Below are positions 21,046 through 32,377 of a stretch of 64,000 nucleotides of DNA, piece by piece (within the stretch, counting starts at the first letter, position 1; each line of letters opens with the position of its first letter). Below the pieces are notes generated by a model. That model saw only the letters and a list, made by a program, of their open reading frames with translations, had not been told where the DNA came from and made no database searches. Position numbers and translations under genes: made by a program. Source of the DNA: Bettongia penicillata ogilbyi (Eukaryota; Chordata; Mammalia; Diprotodontia; Potoroidae); assembly GCA_023548195.1 (NCBI GenBank), contig JAJHZJ010000751.1, positions 620,001 through 684,000 on the forward strand, written 5' to 3'.

Positions 21046-21883
21046 AGACAGAGCACAGAGTGAATTGAATAGGATGGGACCATATCTTAAAAGAAATCAA
21101 GGTAAATGGTGAGAGAGAAATGTAGGGGGAGGAAAGAGGGTGAAATGGAATGGGGTAAATTATATCTTATTCAAGAGGCAAGCAGGAGACCTTTTAGTGG
21201 AGAGAAAAAGAGGAGAGCTGAGAAAAAAAAAAACAAAACAAGAAATTTACCCTCATCATATTCGACTAAAGGAAGGAATAAAATGCACACTCATTTTGGT
21301 ATGAAAACCTATCTTCCAATACCGGAAAATGGGGGAGAAGGAGATAAGCAAGGGGTGGGGGATGATGGAAGGGAGGGCAATGGGAGGAGGGAGCAATTTG
21401 AAGTCAACACTCAGGGAGGGACAGGATCAAAAGACAGAATAGAAACAATGGGGGTCAGGATAGGAAGGAGGGAAAGACAGTTAGTCTTACACAACACGAG
21501 TATTATAGAAGTCATTTGCAAAACTACACAGATAGGGCCTATATTGAATTGCCTGCCTTCCCAAAGGGAATGGATGGGGAGGGAGGGATGGGGAGAATTT
21601 GGAATTCAAAGTTTTAGGAACAACTGTGTAGTATTATTGTTGCTACGAGGAAATAAGAAATACAGTTAATTGGGAATAGAAAGTCATCTGGCCCTACAGG
21701 ACAAAAGAGAAGATGGGGACAAGAGAAGGGAGGGATGAAGAGATGGCAGATTGGTGATAGGGAAAATTAGAATGGTCGGTGTATTGGGGTGGGGGGAGGG
21801 GATAAAAGGGGAGAAAATTTGGAACCCAAAATTTTTGAAAATGAATGTAAAAAGTTAAATAAATAAATTTTTTATTAAAAAAA

Positions 21884-21897
21884 AATTTCTTCCTCTG
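21884..21897. repeat. Target-site duplication, right copy (HAL1)
   Basis: 'aatttcttcctctg', identical to 19001-19014. Confidence 0.9.
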
Positions 21898-21941
21898 AAA
21901 ATTTCCTGTTCGTATCCTTTGACCATTTATCAATTAGGGAA
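21898..21941 (-). mobile_element. L1 nested in HAL1, 5' segment
   Basis: 'aaaatttcctgttcgtatcc', then 'ttgaccatttatcaattagg', continuing the L1 interrupted at 19014. The same join is uninterrupted in the plus-strand L1 near 56785-56850. The L1 5' truncation point is 21941. Confidence 0.85.
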
Positions 21942-22838
21942 TGTTGATTCACTTTTCTTGATTTTCTTGCATCACTTTCATTTCTCTTCCCATTTTTTCC
22001 CTCCACCTCTCTTACATGATTTCCAAAATCTCTTTTGAGCCTTACATGGCCTGAGACCATTGCATATTTATTCTGGAGGTTTTGGATACAGAAATCTTTA
22101 CTCTTAGGTCTTCCTCCAATAGTGTACATTGTTCTTCCTCATCTGAAGGGATGGAAGAAAATACCTGTTCACCAAGAAAGTAACCTTATGTAGTCTTATT
22201 TTTTCTCACTTTTTTGGGCATTTTCTCAGCCAGTTACTTGAATTTTGAGACCTTTGTCGAGAGGAGGGTGTATTCTGGGGACCTGTAAGTTCTCAGTTCC
22301 TCCAAGGTGGCACAATCAAGGGACAGTTGTTTACTCCTCTTCTGACCAGCACACTGATCTGGGACAACCAAAAGGTTTTCTGCCCAGAATCTGTAATTGA
22401 ATTCCCTCACCAGAACTGCCTCCAGTTCCAGGGCTAGTGCTCCTCCTCACTCCTGGGTGGAGCTCAGGGCTAAGGATCAGATCAGTGGCTCAATTACCCC
22501 AGGGGCTTTAGGCAGAGGTCTCCCAGGGCTGCCACTCAGGGCTGAGATTTGATCATCCCTTCAATTCCCCCAGGGGCTCTGGGTAGAGGACTCTGAAAAC
22601 AGTTGCAGCTGCTGTGCCTGCTGATGGAGGTCCAGACCACACTCCCCGCTCCTGGGTGAAGGAGCCCTTCTACTGACCTTTGAAGTTGTCGTTGCATTTG
22701 TGGGTTGAGGAATCTGGGATCTGCTGCTAGTGGCACCCTGAATCCTGTTCTGGGTCCTGTCCCTGCTCCTCCATACTGGACTTCACTTCACACTGGTCTG
22801 TGCTTTTCCCCCTGGTCTGGTCTGTGCTCTGCTATCTC
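21942..22838 (-). mobile_element. HAL1-type element (outer copy), 5' segment
   Basis: On the minus strand this reads 5' UTR (about 22838-22240), then 'aactggctgagaaaatgccc' as the ORF1 start region, then ORF1 to 21942. The translated piece LKRDFGNHVREVEGKNGKR parallels LKKDFENQVRQVEEKLGRE of the complete HAL1. The reading continues at 18042, so the two pieces are one element split by the L1. The 5' UTR holds two related units near 22450 and 22537 ('ctcagggct', 'caggggct'). The 5' boundary is approximate. Confidence 0.75.
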
Positions 22839-25272
22839 TTTTATTTTTAAATATTATTTTATTTTTCCCAGTTATATGTCAACACAACTTTTAACATTCA
22901 TTGTTACAAGATTTTGAGTTCCATTTTTTTCTACGACAATCTGTCCCCTCCCCTCTTCTTAAATGGTAAGCAATTTGATATAGGTTATGCATATGCTATC
23001 ATATAAATCATATTTACATAATAGTCATAGTTGTGAAAGAATAAAGATGAAAAAGAAAAAAATGATAAAGAATAAAGTGGAAAAAAATATACTTTGATCT
23101 ACGTTTGCATTCAGGGTCCATCAGTTATTTTTTCTGGACGTGGATAACATTTTCCTTCATGAGTCCTTTGTACTTGTTTTGGATCATTGTGCTGTTGAGA
23201 AGACCTGAATCATTCATAGCTGATTATCTCACATGATAATTGTGCACAATCTTTTCCTGGTTCTGTTCAATTTATACAAATGTTTCCAGGCTTTTCTGAA
23301 ATCTGCCTGTCCATCATTCACATTGCAAAATTGTATTGCATTGCATTCTTATACCACAATTTGTTCAACTATTCCCCAACTGCTTGGCTTTCTCTCAATT
23401 TCCAATGTTGAATTATCACCAAAAGGGCTGCTGTAAATATATTTACACATATAGGCTATTTTACCTTTTGTATGATCTCCTTGGAATGCATATTTAGTAA
23501 TGGTATGGCTGGATCAAGTGATATCCACAGTTTGGTTGCCCTTTTGGTATAGTTCCAAATTATTCTCCAGAATGGTTGGATTAGTTCACAACTCCACCAA
23601 GAGTGCATTAGTGTTCCAATTACCCAAACTTGCTCTAGTATTTATCGTTTTCCTTTTCTGTCATGTTATACAATCTGGTAGTTGTAAGTGGTACTTCAGA
23701 GTTGTACATTTGCTCCCTTAGTTTCTTTCTTATTTTTTTTTTTTTGTTTGGATTTATTTAGTTCGGCAAGGGAATTGTCAAAGTCCCCCACTATTGTGGT
23801 TTTGCTGTGTATTTGATCCTATAAGTCACTTAATTTCTCTTTTACCAATTTGGATGCTATACCTCTTGGTGAATATATGTTTAGCATTTATATTACTTCA
23901 TTGTCCTTTTAATTGTACCTTTTAGCAAAATGTAGTTTTCTTCTGTTACCTCTTCTAATTAGGTCTCTTCTTGCTTTTTTACTTTGTCTTGAGATCAGGA
24001 TTGCTCACTCATTTGTTTGTTTTTGTTTTCTTTTGGGTTTCTTTTTTGTCTTGTCTTTTGTTTTTACTTCAGTTGAACCATAATAGGTTCTGCTCCAGCT
24101 CCTGATCTTTAGTCTCTGTGTCCACGCATGCATGTGTGCACGTGCCTCTATTTCAAGTGTTTCTTGTGAACAACATATTATAGTATTCTGAGTTTTCCTG
24201 TTTTGTATTGTTTTGTTTTGATTGTGTTTCTTTATCTGCTATCAGCATTGGGGTTTTTGGGAGAGTTCCTGCCACTCACATTTACAGTTGTGATTATTAC
24301 CTGTGTATTTTCCTCCATCTTATTCTTCCTCCTATTTGTCGTTTCTCACCTTTCACCTTTTCTCACTTCACTAGTGTTTTGCTGCTGTCTACTTCCCCTG
24401 GTCTACTTTGTCTTCTATAGGTCACCTGCCCCTTTACTTTAAAGTCTCCTCTCCTCCTACTTCCCATTGGTTAAGACAGATTTCTGTATTCAACTGATTG
24501 TGTATGTGATTCCCCCTTTGAGTCAATAATGATGAGAGTGAGGACTGAGTAATTTTCATCATTTGCCCTCTTTTCCCTTCTGAGTAATAAGACTTTCACA
24601 ACTCTTCATGTGCAATAATTTACCCCATTTTACCTCTCCCTTGCTTCTGTATCCATTGTACTCCTCTTTCTCATCCCTTATTTTTTAATGTCATTCATTT
24701 AAATTCACTTTATACCTGTACCTTATATGTATAGTCCTTCCAGCTGTATTATTAATGACACAATTTTTAAGAATTACAAGTATCATCTTTCTGTGTAGGG
24801 ATGTAAATGGTTTAGTTCTGTTTAATCCTTTATGTTTTCTTTTCCTTTTTTACATATTTATAATAATGTCTCCCTTGGGTCTTGCTATTGGATGTCAAAT
24901 TTTTGGTTTAGTTCAGGTCTTCTCTTTATGAGAGCTTGAAATCCTTCTATTTCATTGAAGAACCATTTTTTTCCCTTGACGTATTATGCTTTGTTTTTCC
25001 AGATAAGTGATTCTCAGCTGTAGTCCTAACTCCTTTGCCTGCTGGATTGCTAGATTTCTTCCTGTCCTATAATACACTCCCTTTTTACCTGAGTGAGAAA
25101 AATCTTTGTTGCTGGTCTTCCAAGTTACTTGAACTAAAAACAATGACTCATTGCATTAGTATTGGCAATGCTACTTCAGGATTTGTTTTAGGGTGCTATT
25201 GTATTCTTATTTGGAGGTGAATAAGAGAGAATCATAATGTTTTACTGCTTACTCTGCCATCTTGGCTCCCAG
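22839..25272 (-). mobile_element. L1 with large internal deletions, minus strand
   Basis: The 5' end at 25272 reads (minus) 'gggagccaagatggcagagt'. A 5' UTR of about 185 bp joins ORF1 C-terminal sequence (frame 24952-25143: ...AKELGLQLRITYLEKQ). ORF1 3' spacer and the ORF2 endonuclease N-terminus follow (minus 'aaatgctaaacatatattca', about 23890). Near 23710 it jumps to the ORF2 C-terminus and runs to the 3' UTR and A-tail at 22839. ORF1 N-terminus and the whole reverse-transcriptase domain are missing. Confidence 0.78.
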
Positions 25273-26070
25273 AAGTCCCAAAAAGAATCCTTCAAAAATT
25301 CATAGGACTTCAAGAAATACTTACAATCTCTAAAGTGCTAAATTTCTTTAGGTATAGAAAATCCCACATTGTTTTATTCAAAACTCAGGTGTAGTGAAAT
25401 ATATACTGCTTTGACTTTGTCCCAGCTGAGTCACTGTAAGGTAGTGTACTCAGAATATCAGAGCTAGGATGCTATCAGGATCTGATCATGGCCATTATAA
25501 CTGTCACAATTTTGGACCTGATACTGGCCGCGAAATTGCTGACAAGGAATGGCAGGTCAGGGCCCTGTCGGCCTTCATGCAGGAAAGACTGAGAGCTACC
25601 TACTCACTACTAGCTCCAATGTCAACAGTATTGCTTTATCTTTAACATTGCTCTATTAGAGGGTAGACTTCAGAGCCCTGTACAAGGCATTATTCAGTAG
25701 TGATTATTCAAATTAGATATCTATTGATTAGAAAATGACTAAAATAACTGTAGTATAATGTGCTAAAAATTTATTCAATAAAATAAAAACAAATAAAGAA
25801 TTTAAAGAAACATTTGAAAATTGTGTGAATTGGTTTCAAGTGAAGTAGAGTCAGAAAAACAATGAGATTACCATAAGAAAGCAAATTGAAAGAAGAATGA
25901 AATAAATGTAATTGAATGTCAAATAATTACAATGACTGATCTGATGATTAAACAAACCTTATTCTTTTCAATAGGGAGACTAAGAATGCCTGTATGGAAT
26001 GTTTCATGTGCTCTCAGAGGAAATTGCTGAATTAATGGATATTTCTCAACAGCTTCTCTGTTATGAAAAC
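25273..26070. other. Unassigned sequence
   Basis: No gene was supported. 25480-25610 is less AT-rich and carries CpGs ('ggccgcgaaattgctg'), origin unknown. Confidence 0.4.
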
Positions 26071-26140
26071 ATACACACACAAAAACACACCTATACATAT
26101 ACATATATGTACATATGTATGTGTATATGTGTGTGTGTAT
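26070..26140. repeat. CA/TA microsatellite
   Basis: 'catacacacacaaaaacaca' followed by 'tatgtgtgtgtgtata'. Confidence 0.85.
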
Positions 26141-26344
26141 AATATACAGATTCACACACTGTAAGTTATTCATATGCCTATGTTACCTATATTTTGTGCT
26201 TTGTTGTATACATGAGAGTGGATGTATGTATTGTGACCTTGTATTTCAATCACTCTGGAGAGGGAATCACTTTCCCAGAATCTACCAACATTTCATCATG
26301 AAACAGAAAAGTGATGTGAAAGCTTTCTTGTTTAATGATTTTGT

Positions 26345-26700
26345 ACATTAAAAATGGATTTTCTCTTTTTTATTTACCACCACCAAAACCATTAAAAGAG
26401 CAAAGAAAAAAGAAGAGAAACCCTTGTAATCAATACATAAAGTCAAACAAATGAAATTCTTACATTGGTCATGTTTCAAAAAAATATATGTCTCATGCTT
26501 CATCCCATGACCAGTGTTGTCTTGAAAACAGTGGCATGCTTCATCTTCTGTCTTCTTGCATCATGGCTGGACATTGCATTGAGGAGAGATCACACTTCTT
26601 TAAAAGTTGTTTTTAGAGTTGCTCTGTATAATATATTCTTGTTCTGCTCACTTCATTCTACATTAGTTTATACAAGTCTTGTAGGAAAAGTCTTCTCAAA
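26345..26700 (-). mobile_element. L1 3' end, highly diverged
   Basis: 'cttgttctgctcacttcatt' and 'agtttatacaagtcttgtag' parallel the antisense L1 blocks at 16410 and 18470. Confidence 0.6.
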
Positions 26701-26779
26701 AAATTTGAAGAAAAAGTTAGAAAATGAAAACATTCATTTGAGAATGAAAGTTCAGAGTTCATGATCAACTCAGGATCAT

Positions 26780-27764
26780 GAGTCTAGGATTTTGTTCGGG
26801 GCATTCTATTCCCCAGTGTCCAATCCCAGAGAAAGACTGAGATTATCAATAACAGGAAAATGAGTGTGTTTGCTCTTCTGATTAGACAAAATTTGTTGTA
26901 ATGATACAATAACTCACTTAGAGACAATATTTTTTCCCTTATTGCATGATTGAAGTGAGAAAAAAAAGTCCTGATTCATCCCCATGAGAGGGAGAGTGTT
27001 TACAGCAATTAAATGTTTGTACTTGCCTATTCTTTACCCCTCTACTCCCATTCATCCATTCTTTCCTTTGCCACTATTTATTTCTATTCTTAGATAAAGA
27101 AATTAATAGCCACTAAATCTTATTGTGCATTGAATGCTATTGTCACCATTGTGGATTTAGGAGGCGGGTAACCTGTGTGAAAGCAGAATATACATTCGGT
27201 CCTATAATGGGAAAGCAAAGTAACAATTCCTCTCCCCAGAAAATTTCAAGTCCTTGGAAAGCTTGTAAATATTCCTTAGCAAGTTCAAGACAATAAGGAA
27301 GAGAAGTAGTTAGCAAGGAGTAATTAACAATTTGAAAAAAGTCATAATCTGACAAAAATAATTCTAGAAAAAATGTATTCCATGAGCCACCCAGGTATAA
27401 AAGCAAGGACCCCAACATATTCAGGAGGGACTGCTATCACAGGTTCTTTGATCTGCTTTTCTAAAAGGAAGCAACCTGAGGGGTCAACAATTGCTTTAAT
27501 CAAGCACATGTTTCATTCACATAGTTCAAAGGAAAAAGTTAGCACACTGAACATCAGAGAAAATACAGAGAAATCAAAATCAACAGGTTGGGTTTCCAAG
27601 TGTCTGACAGATCAACAGACAGATAAATGTCTGAACATACATCCATAGTTACCAGAGAGAGAAGCACCAACATCTGGGTTTTCAAAGCAAGGGGCTCCTT
27701 ACAGATTACCCAAAGTCTCCTCTGGCCAAACACTTCCAATGAGTAATCTCCAAAGACCTATTTT
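26780..27764. other. Unassigned sequence with a TATA-like box
   Basis: No gene was recognised. 27396-27403 is 'tataaaag' in 'ccaggtataaaagcaaggac', which would be a promoter-like signal on the plus strand. No LTR boundary or coding frame was found to support it. Confidence 0.35.
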
Positions 27765-28262
27765 CTACGGGATCAAATATACAATCCTCTGTTTGATTTT
27801 CAAATATTTTACTAGCCTAGTTGATAACTAATCTTCTCATCTTTTTTGTACCTTATTCCCTTTTATCTTATATGTGATACTGTGACACTGACCTTCTTTT
27901 GTACCTCAAACATGACATTCCATCTCTAGACTGAGCATTTTCCCTAGATGTCCCCCATGTTTGGAAGACACTTGCTCTCTCCTCTTCACTATGTCTTACC
28001 TTTCCTTGCTTCCTTCAAAGCTAAAGTCTTACCTGCAAAAAGTTTGCTTCTACTCTTTCCTAATCTGTGTAGCTCCCCTCTGAGTTTACCCCCAACTTTT
28101 GCCGTATTTCTTCTGTTTGTGCATCATTGTTTGTATGTTGTTTCCCCCATCAGGCTGTGAACGCCTTAAGAAAATGATTGTTGTACATTTTTTCCTTTTT
28201 TTGTATCCACAATATTTAGCACTGTGCCCGGCACACAGTAGGTGCTTAATAAATTCACATTA
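27765..28262 (+). mobile_element. L2 LINE 3' end
   Basis: 'gatcaaatatacaatcctct', 'gacattccatctctagactg', 'tttccctagatgtcccccat', 'gttgtttcccccatcaggct', 'agcactgtgcccggcacaca' and 'gtaggtgcttaataaattca' are in L2 order. This is the longest L2 piece in the window. Confidence 0.85.
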
Positions 28263-28264
28263 AC

Positions 28265-28400
28265 TCTGATAATCCCCTGTTCAATAAATCTCAATAGCCC
28301 CTCATTTTCTCAAGCACAATTGTTCTTTAGCCTATCTTTCCAGTCTCATTATTCACCATTCCCTTTCTCTCACCATTCCATCTAGTAACCATAACGCAGG
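28265..28400 (+). mobile_element. Second L2 fragment
   Basis: 'ctgttcaataaatctcaata' and 'gcccctcattttctcaagca' resemble the L2 segment that lies 5' of the piece above, so it is a separate fragment. Confidence 0.5.
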
Positions 28401-28519
28401 TCAATTAATTAACATTTTTATAAGACCATGAAATATAAAGCCGTATCCTTCTCCTTTACATAATATAGTTAATCCAAACATCTAAATATCCAAATACATT
28501 AAGTTCATAATATCAAAGT

Positions 28520-28710
28520 CTGTAGGTCCATGAATTTAGAGCTTGAAGAGAATCTTCCACCCAGACCTGGAAATCATTACAACTCTCTCTTTTTCAGATG
28601 ATAAACTGAGGCTCAATGAATTTAAGTTAACTTGCACAAGGTCACATAAGTAGTTAGTAGCAGATATGACATTCAAATTAATATATTCTGACTGGAAGCC
28701 CAGCAGGTTT
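28520..28710 (-). mobile_element. MIR-like SINE, minus strand
   Basis: 'tttttcagatgataaactga', 'ggctcaatgaatttaag' and 'gcacaaggtcacataagtag'. Confidence 0.65.
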
Positions 28711-29383
28711 TCCATATCTCCACAAACATATGTATGTTCAAGTCAGTAGATATATATAAAAAGCTTTGAAAAATCAAAAAGTGCGCTTGTAGGCAGCATT
28801 GCAGTTCACTTTCCCCCTACCCAACCTATAGAAGATATTATAAAATTACATGAGAAAAATGATTTGGCTGTCCTCATTGAATGTTACATCCAATAAAAAG
28901 CAATGCCCACTAAGACGGCTTTCATTCAAGAGTTCTGGCGTTGAACCATAGCTACAAGGATAGTGGTACTTTCTGCAAGGTTTTTAGAAATCATTTCCAG
29001 TGAGATTTTTCAAAAAGTGCATTTAAAGGAAACTATTAGGAGCAATGATGTTCAAAATTGTTCCTAGAAGAAGCATAATGATTTGCAGAAGTGGAGCCAG
29101 GGCAAAGAGGACAAATGGAAATAAAGGGTTGAAACTGTCTTGATACTTTGCTTTCTCTATTATATGCACCATTCATCATCAGATGGAAGACGTATTCACA
29201 GAAAATTCCTATGCAGACCAAGAAATTGTGACAAAATGGGATATCTGTTCCTTTTATTCCAATTTGCATGCTAATTCAAAAATGAAGAGAATTTCTCTAT
29301 GCAAGAAATTATTAAATATGTAATGTTTACAATACATTTCCCTCATGATTTAAAGAAGTATAATTTTTATGGGAACTTAGATG

Positions 29384-29388
<5 letters not shown>
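28711..29388. other. Unassigned sequence
   Basis: No gene or repeat was supported. Confidence 0.4.

Positions 29389-29454
<66 letters not shown>
29389..29454. repeat. (GA)n microsatellite
   Basis: About 33 uninterrupted GA units. Arg/Glu-repeat frames across it are artefacts. Confidence 0.97.
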
Positions 29455-29456
<2 letters not shown>

Positions 29457-29774
29457 TCATGGTATCTGCCTTTTTTTGTTCTGCTTTATTATATATATTT
29501 TCCCTTTCCCTTTGTTTTGGATTGGACCCTATGATTTCATTAAGTAAAGGAACTTCCAGGAATTAAACACCCTACACCAATACACATTAGAAAGTCATTG
29601 TGTTCACTAGAGCACTGAGAGATTTCATGTCTTGTGCATTGTGACAATCAGTATTGTTCTTGGCAGAAATTAAACCCAGGTATATCAAACTGTGAGACTA
29701 GTCTTCTGTTCACTAGACCATGATGGAAAATAGTTCTAAAATTTGTAATATAATCTGATATATTTTGAATGTTT

Positions 29775-29960
29775 CAGTAGGTAGAGTAAAAGACTTGGAG
29801 TCAGAAAGACCTGGTTCAATTCCCCTCTCCAAAACATACTAGTTGTGTGAACCTAGTTAATCTCTCTCATCCTAAGTTTCCTTATCTGAATATGAGGGAG
29901 ATGGAATTGTGACATCTAACATCCCTACCCTGCTTCAAATCTCTGATGCTATGATAAGAA
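29775..29960 (+). mobile_element. MIR/tRNA-like SINE
   Basis: 'gtaggtagagtaaaagactt', 'ggagtcagaaagacctggtt', 'agttgtgtgaacctagttaa' and 'ttccttatctgaatatgagg'. Confidence 0.75.
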
Positions 29961-30129
29961 AGGTGCATTGCTGAAATTCACCTGATTGAAAGAGGTCAAT
30001 TTGGGCTAATTTATTTTGATAATGAAAAAGACTAGTTTCTTCACATGGATGTTTTATCTTTAGACTTGTCTGAAACTCATAACTGCTAATTTTACAATTA
30101 TCTGCTTTTGTAAATGACAGTACATATCT

Positions 30130-30260
30130 TTCTATATTCTTTGCTTTTGTTCAGGTGTTTCAGTCATGCCTGACTCTTCATTACCCCATTTGCGGTTTTC
30201 TTGGCAAAGACACTTGAGTGGTTTGCCATTTCCTTCTGTATACTATGACCACCAGTAAAT
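30130..30260 (-). mobile_element. Marsupial tRNA-derived SINE 3' fragment
   Basis: 'gtgtttcagtcatgcctgac', 'cccatttgcggttttcttgg' and 'caaagacacttgagtggttt' are the antisense of the 3' half seen at 14400-14510. Confidence 0.8.
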
Positions 30261-31250
30261 CTAGAGTCATCTAGAATTAATGATTTAGCATTAGTTTTTA
30301 TGGTTTCCTTATCTGTGCATGTTTCTGTTTAGGAAAAAAATAATATTGAATGGACTCTGATTTTTTTCTTCAGTATTTACATTTTTGAGCTTTTGAGTCC
30401 TTAAAAAGGAAAGAAAAATTACTAAAAGAGCTGTAAAAGAGAAAAAAAATAAACCAGAATAAACAAACAAAAATCTCTGAGTACATTTAACCTAGAGGGA
30501 AGATGGTTTAAAGGAGGGGTGATTGCTGTTCCCTAGTATTTTAAAGATTGCCATGTAAAAGGACAATTAGATTAATTCCGCTTGGTATCAGAGGGCAGAC
30601 GTAGGAATATGTTTGGAACTGGCAAGGTTACAAATGTAGGCTTGGTGCCAGTATTTATTTTCTGAAAATTTGAGCGATTCAAAAAATGAATTGACCAGAC
30701 CATTATGTAGTGGATTCCTCTCACTGGAGGTCTTAGAGTGAACATTTCATGGTCTTTTGTTTCTTAAGGTATACAGTGAGTTGTTTTCAGGTATTTGATA
30801 AACTTCATAATCACTAAGGACATTTCCGCCTCTAAAATCCAGTGATTCATGCATGGGTGCTATGAGATACATAAACTTCTTTAAGGGAGCTTGTAATATA
30901 TTAGAGAATGTGATGTCTGTGACAATAAGTGGCAAAAAGTGTGAGTTTGGTGAAGGAACTTTCCTCTACTTTTTTCCAGTCTCTGTCTAGTGACTGGGCC
31001 AGGCCCCAATCCATTGCACATCTGAAAAGCAACAGAGGAGTTTTTGAATTGTTGCCCCAAAGAAGCATCTTCAACAAGGTGGACAGAGCTATTTGTTGCA
31101 AAGAGATCACCATGGGAAAAGAATTCCAGATCACCACTCGGAACCTCATGAGAAAAACTGACAATAAAGAAATGTAACCTTGCGAGGTAGAGCAATCCCA
31201 GTCTTGGAATTAGGTCAGCTGGTTGAGTCTCACAATCTCTGTTTATTAAT
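30261..31250. other. Unassigned sequence
   Basis: The plus-strand 82-codon frame at 30929-31177 and overlapping minus-strand frames have no recognisable domain. There is no evidence for an exon. Confidence 0.4.
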
Positions 31251-31379
31251 TTACAATGACAATATTTTTTGGAGCAATTTATATGTTAGCTAGTAGAGGA
31301 TACGTAAAAATGAATAAAATTCTGTCCCTCTACTAAAGAAAATAAATTCATACACACACGTGCACACACACACATTTGC

Positions 31380-31670
31380 ATATACACTCTGTAATGAAAA
31401 AGAATATGATAACAGCTGTTTAAACGGTATAAGTAGTGTTAAAGAGTACCAGAGGAAAAAGTAACCATAGGAACTTAGATGAATCTTTCATTCAGGGCCT
31501 TGAAAGATAACTAGGACTTTGACAAAGAATGGAATGAAAGACAGGTGAGAAAGCCTGAATGATGAGAAGATAACCTATGATGCCTGAAAGCATGACACAT
31601 TTATAGAGAATAAGTGTTCCAGTTCATTTAGAGAATAGGCATGTTAAGTAGTAGGAAGTAAGGTTGGATA
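31380..31670 (+). mobile_element. L2-like internal fragment
   Basis: 'tcattcagggccttgaaaga', 'ggaatgaaagacaggtgaga' and 'aataagtgttccagttcatt' resemble the L2 block at 7860-8000, weakly. Confidence 0.35.
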
Positions 31671-31674
31671 TAAA

Positions 31675-31760
31675 CCATAGAATCATAGCATCATAGAGTA
31701 AAAAATGACCTTAAAGGTATTATAGTCCAAACTCTACATAAATATCTGAAACTGTACTTG
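31675..31760 (-). mobile_element. CR1/L3-type 3' end, minus strand
   Basis: Tandem 'atagaatcatagcatcatag' and 'gaccttaaaggtattatagt' match the complement of the CR1 end with 'attctatga' repeats seen at 33740. Confidence 0.5.
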
Positions 31761-31874
31761 TCTGACTAGTAGTTGTATTTTTCTTCAGGTAAAATCATAT
31801 AGATATGGAAAGCCATTACCAACTAAAGCAGCACATTCTAATGCTTTTTCACAAGATGGGAAATACATTTTTGT

Positions 31875-32350
31875 CTTTGAAGAATATTATTTATTTATTT
31901 TTAACGTTCATTTAAAAATGAGTTCTGTATTCTCTCTTTCCCTCCTGCCTCTTTCTTATCTGTTGGTAAGAAACGTGATGTCAATTACACAAGTGAAATC
32001 ATGCAAAACATATTCCCATATTAAGCCAGGGTGGGAAGAAAAAAGCAAGTGAAAAAAAATGCTTGAGTCCACCTTAAGATGCCATCAATTATTTCTCTGG
32101 AGATATATAGCAGTTTTCATCATGTCTTTCTGAACAATCTTGGATCATTGTATTACTAAGAATAGGTAAGTCATTCACATTGTAAAATATTGTATCCCTT
32201 TCCCATTTTAACTTTTCTTTAGGATATAGATATATTGGTGGCATTGCTAGATCAAAGAGAATGCACAGTTTGATAGCTGTTTCATTCCAAATTGTTTTCC
32301 AGAATGTCATTTTCCAACTCTTCCAGATTTCATTTGGGCTATTCTTGGCA
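31875..32350 (-). mobile_element. L1 3' end, minus strand
   Basis: 'tttgtctttgaagaatatta', 'tttttaacgttcatttaaaa' (antisense tail), 'gctagatcaaagagaatgca' and 'cagtttgatagctgttt' match antisense ORF2 end blocks. Confidence 0.75.
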
Positions 32351-32377
32351 AACATACAGAATTCATTAAATATTCCT

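Larger units (their letters stand above)
19015..21883 (+). mobile_element. Nearly complete HAL1 (half-L1) retrotransposon
   Basis: A 2.87-kb element with 5' UTR (19015-19745), a single ORF1 (19746-20843), a purine-rich 3' UTR (20844-21870) and an A-tail. It is flanked by perfect 14-bp target-site duplications. It starts 'ggggggtggagtcaagatgg' like an L1 5' end. Nothing resembling ORF2 endonuclease, reverse transcriptase or C-terminal sequence lies between ORF1 and the tail. HAL1 elements are known non-autonomous L1 derivatives that keep ORF1 and lose ORF2. The second copy at 17192-18042/21942-22838 shares the same 3' UTR, which argues for a family rather than a one-off deletion. It would depend on L1 ORF2p in trans. 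Confidence 0.87.

Noticed and set aside
21106..21669. 187-codon frame in the HAL1 3' UTR
   Set aside because: Purine-rich tract giving Gly/Arg/Glu-rich peptide. No L1 ORF2 similarity and no counterpart in the second HAL1 copy.
24100..24160. 'cacgcatgcatgtgtgcacg' as a regulatory palindrome
   Set aside because: It lies inside L1 ORF2 sequence and looks like simple alternating sequence.
25085..25272. Spliced-integrated L1 at the first gap of the 22839-25272 element
   Set aside because: The donor-like GTAAAA is still present at the join, so a clean splice there is not supported.
25273..25290. Target-site duplication of the L1 at 22839-25272
   Set aside because: The flanks after 25272 and before 22839 do not match convincingly.
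29299..29566. Arg-Glu repeat protein frames
   Set aside because: Produced by the GA microsatellite.
30929..31195. Overlapping frames of 82-104 codons on both strands, possible exon
   Set aside because: No domain, no convincing splice sites or flanking exons. Equally open on both strands.
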